From NCBI GenBank assembly GCA_002331335.1, contig DCZO01000014.1, positions 354,825 to 418,824 on the forward strand: a DNA stretch of 64,000 bases. Reading direction: 5' to 3'. Both the position numbers and the translations under genes were made by a program. Below, in pieces: positions 62,007 through 64,000 of this stretch. Under the pieces are notes generated by a model, which saw nothing but the letters and a program-made list of their open reading frames with translations, had not been told where the DNA came from and did not search any database. The first letter of the stretch is position 1, and the number at the start of each line of letters is the position of its first letter. The stretch is from Nitrospira sp. UBA2082 (GTDB lineage: Bacteria; Nitrospirota; Nitrospiria; Nitrospirales; Nitrospiraceae).

Positions 62007-63605
62007 TCAAGACAGGCTGGCGACTTTGACGGAGAGAATATTGGAACTGGATTTGATTTGGCCCACGATGTCGGCGGGAAACTCCGTATCGGACCCGATG
62101 ATCAACAGCGCATCTCCGCCCCGCTTCTCCAACGCGCACTGCATCCGCACAATATTGATCCCTTTGTCACCGAGCACTTTCCCGACCATGCCGATGACGC
62201 CCGGGCGATCCATATTATGGATGAACAGCAGATGACCTTCCGGCACCATTTCCACTTTGAATTGGTCGATCTCGACGACCCGGGATTCTTTCTTGTGATA
62301 CAGCGTACCCGCAACCTGATGGGACACTTTCCCGGCTTCGACGCGCACTCGAATGAGACTGATAAAGTCTCCGGCATCGGAACTCTTGATCTCTTTGACT
62401 TCGATCCCGCGCTCCTTGGCTACAATCGGTGCGTTCACGTAATTCACCGGGTGCTCCATGATCGGGTTGAGCAGCCCTTTGAGTACGGCGATGGTCAGCG
62501 GTGCGACCGACAAGGACGCCACTTCGCCGCTGTATTCCACCGTGACCCGTTCGATCCCGCCCTGCGACAACTGCATCTGGAGCGAACCGAGTTTTTCCGC
62601 GAGCGTCAGGAACGGCTGCAGTCGTGGCAGCAACTCCGGAGAGACCGACGGGATGTTGACCGCCCCTTTCGCGACGCCTCTGGTGAAATAATCGACGATC
62701 TGCTCGGCAATGCCGACGGCGACATTCTCCTGCGCTTCGGTCGTCTGCGCGCCGATGTGCGGCGTGCAGATGAAATTGTCCAGCGCCAGCAGCGGATTGT
62801 CCGGCTTGACCGGCTCTTCTTCGAACACGTCGAAAGCCGCCGCCGCCACACGCTTCGTTTTCAAGGCTTCGCACAAATCCGCTTCGTTAATGATCCCGCC
62901 ACGGGCGCAGTTGACGATGACCACGCCCGGCTTCATCGTCTCGATGACTTTGGCGTTGATCAGCGACTTGGTCTCCGCCGTCAGCGGGGTGTGCACGGAC
63001 ACGATGTCCGCCCGCCGGAATAGTTCCGGCAAATCCACAAGCGACACACCCATTTTCTCGGCCCGCTCCGGCGCCAGATAGGGATCGTATGCGATCACAT
63101 TCATTGAGGCGCCTTGTGCCAGCTTCGACAGATAGCCCCCGATCTGACCGATCCCCACGATTCCGAGCGTCTTGTTGTAGAGCTCGATCCCCATGAACTT
63201 GTCTTTTTCCCATTTGCCCTGCCTGACCGATGCCGTCGCCTGGGGAATCTTCCGGCACGCGGAGAAGATCATCGCCATGGTATGTTCCGCCGTCGTCACC
63301 GTGTTGCCGCCCGGCGTATTCATGACGACCACGCCCCGCCGCGTCGCGGCGGGTGTATCGACGTTATCCAATCCGGATCCGGCCCGTCCGACTACCTTCA
63401 GTTTCTGAGCGGCAGCGATGAGTTCCGCCGTCACCTTCGTGCCGGATCGCACGATCAGTCCGTCGGCATCCTGAATCTCCTTGAAAAGCTCCTCTTTCGG
63501 CATCTTGGATTTCACCACGACGGTGAATCCGGCCTTTTCCAGCAGCTCCACACCCTGCTTTGACAAACTGTCGCTGACCAAAATCTTCATCGGTGCGGTA
63601 CCCAT
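62007..63605 (-). CDS. serA: D-3-phosphoglycerate dehydrogenase
   Basis: A 532-aa long-form SerA that makes 3-phosphohydroxypyruvate in serine synthesis. The NAD-binding motif is LGIVGIGQIGGYLSKLA; the catalytic Arg is in NCARGGIINEADLCEAL and the His in CTPHIGAQTTEAQ. After about residue 320 come the intervening (ASB) domain and a C-terminal ACT domain (VIGMVGKVLGDKGINIVRMQ), the site for serine feedback in some members. ATG 63605 has GAGG 7 nt upstream. It lies 16 bp from the aminotransferase stop, and together they could form a serine/glycine unit. Confidence 0.95.
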   Translation of the reverse strand: MGTAPMKILVSDSLSKQGVELLEKAGFTVVVKSKMPKEELFKEIQDADGLIVRSGTKVTAELIAAAQKLKVVGRAGSGLDNVDTPAATRRGVVVMNTPGGNTVTTAEHTMAMIFSACRKIPQATASVRQGKWEKDKFMGIELYNKTLGIVGIGQIGGYLSKLAQGASMNVIAYDPYLAPERAEKMGVSLVDLPELFRRADIVSVHTPLTAETKSLINAKVIETMKPGVVIVNCARGGIINEADLCEALKTKRVAAAAFDVFEEEPVKPDNPLLALDNFICTPHIGAQTTEAQENVAVGIAEQIVDYFTRGVAKGAVNIPSVSPELLPRLQPFLTLAEKLGSLQMQLSQGGIERVTVEYSGEVASLSVAPLTIAVLKGLLNPIMEHPVNYVNAPIVAKERGIEVKEIKSSDAGDFISLIRVRVEAGKVSHQVAGTLYHKKESRVVEIDQFKVEMVPEGHLLFIHNMDRPGVIGMVGKVLGDKGINIVRMQCALEKRGGDALLIIGSDTEFPADIVGQIKSSSNILSVKVASLS

Positions 63606-63621
63606 GCGCGTCCTCGCCTCG

Positions 63622-64000
63622 TTATTTCACCATCAAGATTTCTTGCGCTCTTCCAACACCACTGCCCAGTTTCACCGGATAACCCAGCCCTTTCAGGACC
63701 ATTTCAGTAGCAGCCAACGCGGCAATCACGTCGAAGGTATCCGCATAGCCCATGTGCGACAACCGGAAGATTTTCCCTTTCAGATGATCCTGGCCGCCGG
63801 CAGCGGTCATGCCATATTGCACGCGGAGATTCTTGTAGATCGCCTGGCCGTCCACTCCGTCCGGCGCGCAGACCGCCGTGAGCGCGTCACTCGGCGACTC
63901 TTTGGGAAAGAGGGCCAAGCCCGCGGCTTTGACCCCTTCGCGCATCGCCAGGGCCAACCGCCCTTGCCGCGCGAACATTTTTTCGAGCCCCTCCCCCTTC
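63622..64000 (-). CDS. Class V aminotransferase, C-terminal part (gene cut by window edge)
   Basis: The frame is open to the right edge, so the N-terminal part lies outside. The visible 125 residues (EGLEKMFARQGRLALAMREG, GLALFPKESPSDALTAVCAP, NLRVQYGMTAAGGQDHLKGK and RLSHMGYADTFDVIAALAA) match the C-terminus of the serine/alanine-glyoxylate aminotransferase family (SgaA/AGXT-like). It probably uses serine, alanine or phosphoserine with glyoxylate or a 2-oxo acid. Adjacent serA supports a serine-related role. The catalytic Lys is outside the window. Confidence 0.9.
   Translation of the reverse strand, partial: KGEGLEKMFARQGRLALAMREGVKAAGLALFPKESPSDALTAVCAPDGVDGQAIYKNLRVQYGMTAAGGQDHLKGKIFRLSHMGYADTFDVIAALAATEMVLKGLGYPVKLGSGVGRAQEILMVK

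Noticed and set aside
1..64000. CRISPR arrays, tRNA and rRNA genes, insertion sequences, prophage
   Set aside because: I saw no regularly spaced repeats, no tRNA-like cloverleaf segments, and no transposase, integrase or capsid-like protein in any frame.

Overview
The window looks like a chromosomal segment of a GC-rich, Gram-negative-type bacterium. I think a member of the Nitrospirota (Nitrospira-like) is most likely, from the mixture of genes (HisZ-type histidine regulation, RF3, TtuA-type tRNA thiolase, Wzm/Wzt export, type IVa pilin) and their style. That assignment is an impression from gene content, not a measured result. I see no rRNA, tRNA, CRISPR array, insertion sequence, integrase or phage gene.

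Layout. (1) 0.1-3.8 kb, plus strand: a small unknown protein, then a lysine-catabolism-like set: a saccharopine/lysine-6-dehydrogenase family enzyme, an ALDH7-type aminoadipate semialdehyde dehydrogenase overlapping it by ATGA, and a short VOC-fold protein that resembles DUF1338/HglS 2-oxoadipate enzymes. (2) 4.0-7.7 kb, plus: a compact cellulose-synthase-like unit: BcsA with two C-terminal PilZ-like modules, a separate protein that looks like a copy of that tail, and a BcsS-like outer-membrane protein. (3) 7.8-16.7 kb: housekeeping and small genes: an HExxH secreted protein, RF3 (prfC), a stand-alone PilZ protein, a small membrane protein, a TtuA-like tRNA thiolase, a DnaJ-like chaperone with half a zinc finger, a Spy/CpxP-like periplasmic protein and IlvD.

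(4) 16.7-52.0 kb, minus strand: a tightly packed glycan locus with many overlapping starts and stops. It holds a WecA-like initiating phosphosugar transferase, about fifteen glycosyltransferases (GT4, GT2 and CgeB-like), eleven methyltransferase domains (four FkbM-type, five class I, and two fused to GT2 domains in opposite orders), a polysaccharide deacetylase, a hexapeptide acyltransferase, an SGNH-type protein, an FAD oxidoreductase and a Wzm/Wzt exporter whose ATPase carries a C-terminal extension of the glycan-binding type. This predicts a heavily methylated surface polysaccharide exported by the ABC-transporter route. No nucleotide-sugar synthesis genes are present, so precursors must come from elsewhere.

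(5) 52.0-57.3 kb, minus: a type IVa pilin gene with its own terminator, followed by an O-antigen-ligase-family protein with a TPR-like tail, a TPR-like protein, an ABC ATPase and its permease. The order recalls pilA-pilG-pilH-pilI of Myxococcus xanthus. (6) 57.6-64.0 kb, minus: a TPR lipoprotein, then dnaB, hisZ and serA and the 3' part of a class V aminotransferase gene. The aminotransferase and SerA are neighbours of the serine/glycine pathway, and hisZ and dnaB share an ATGA overlap.
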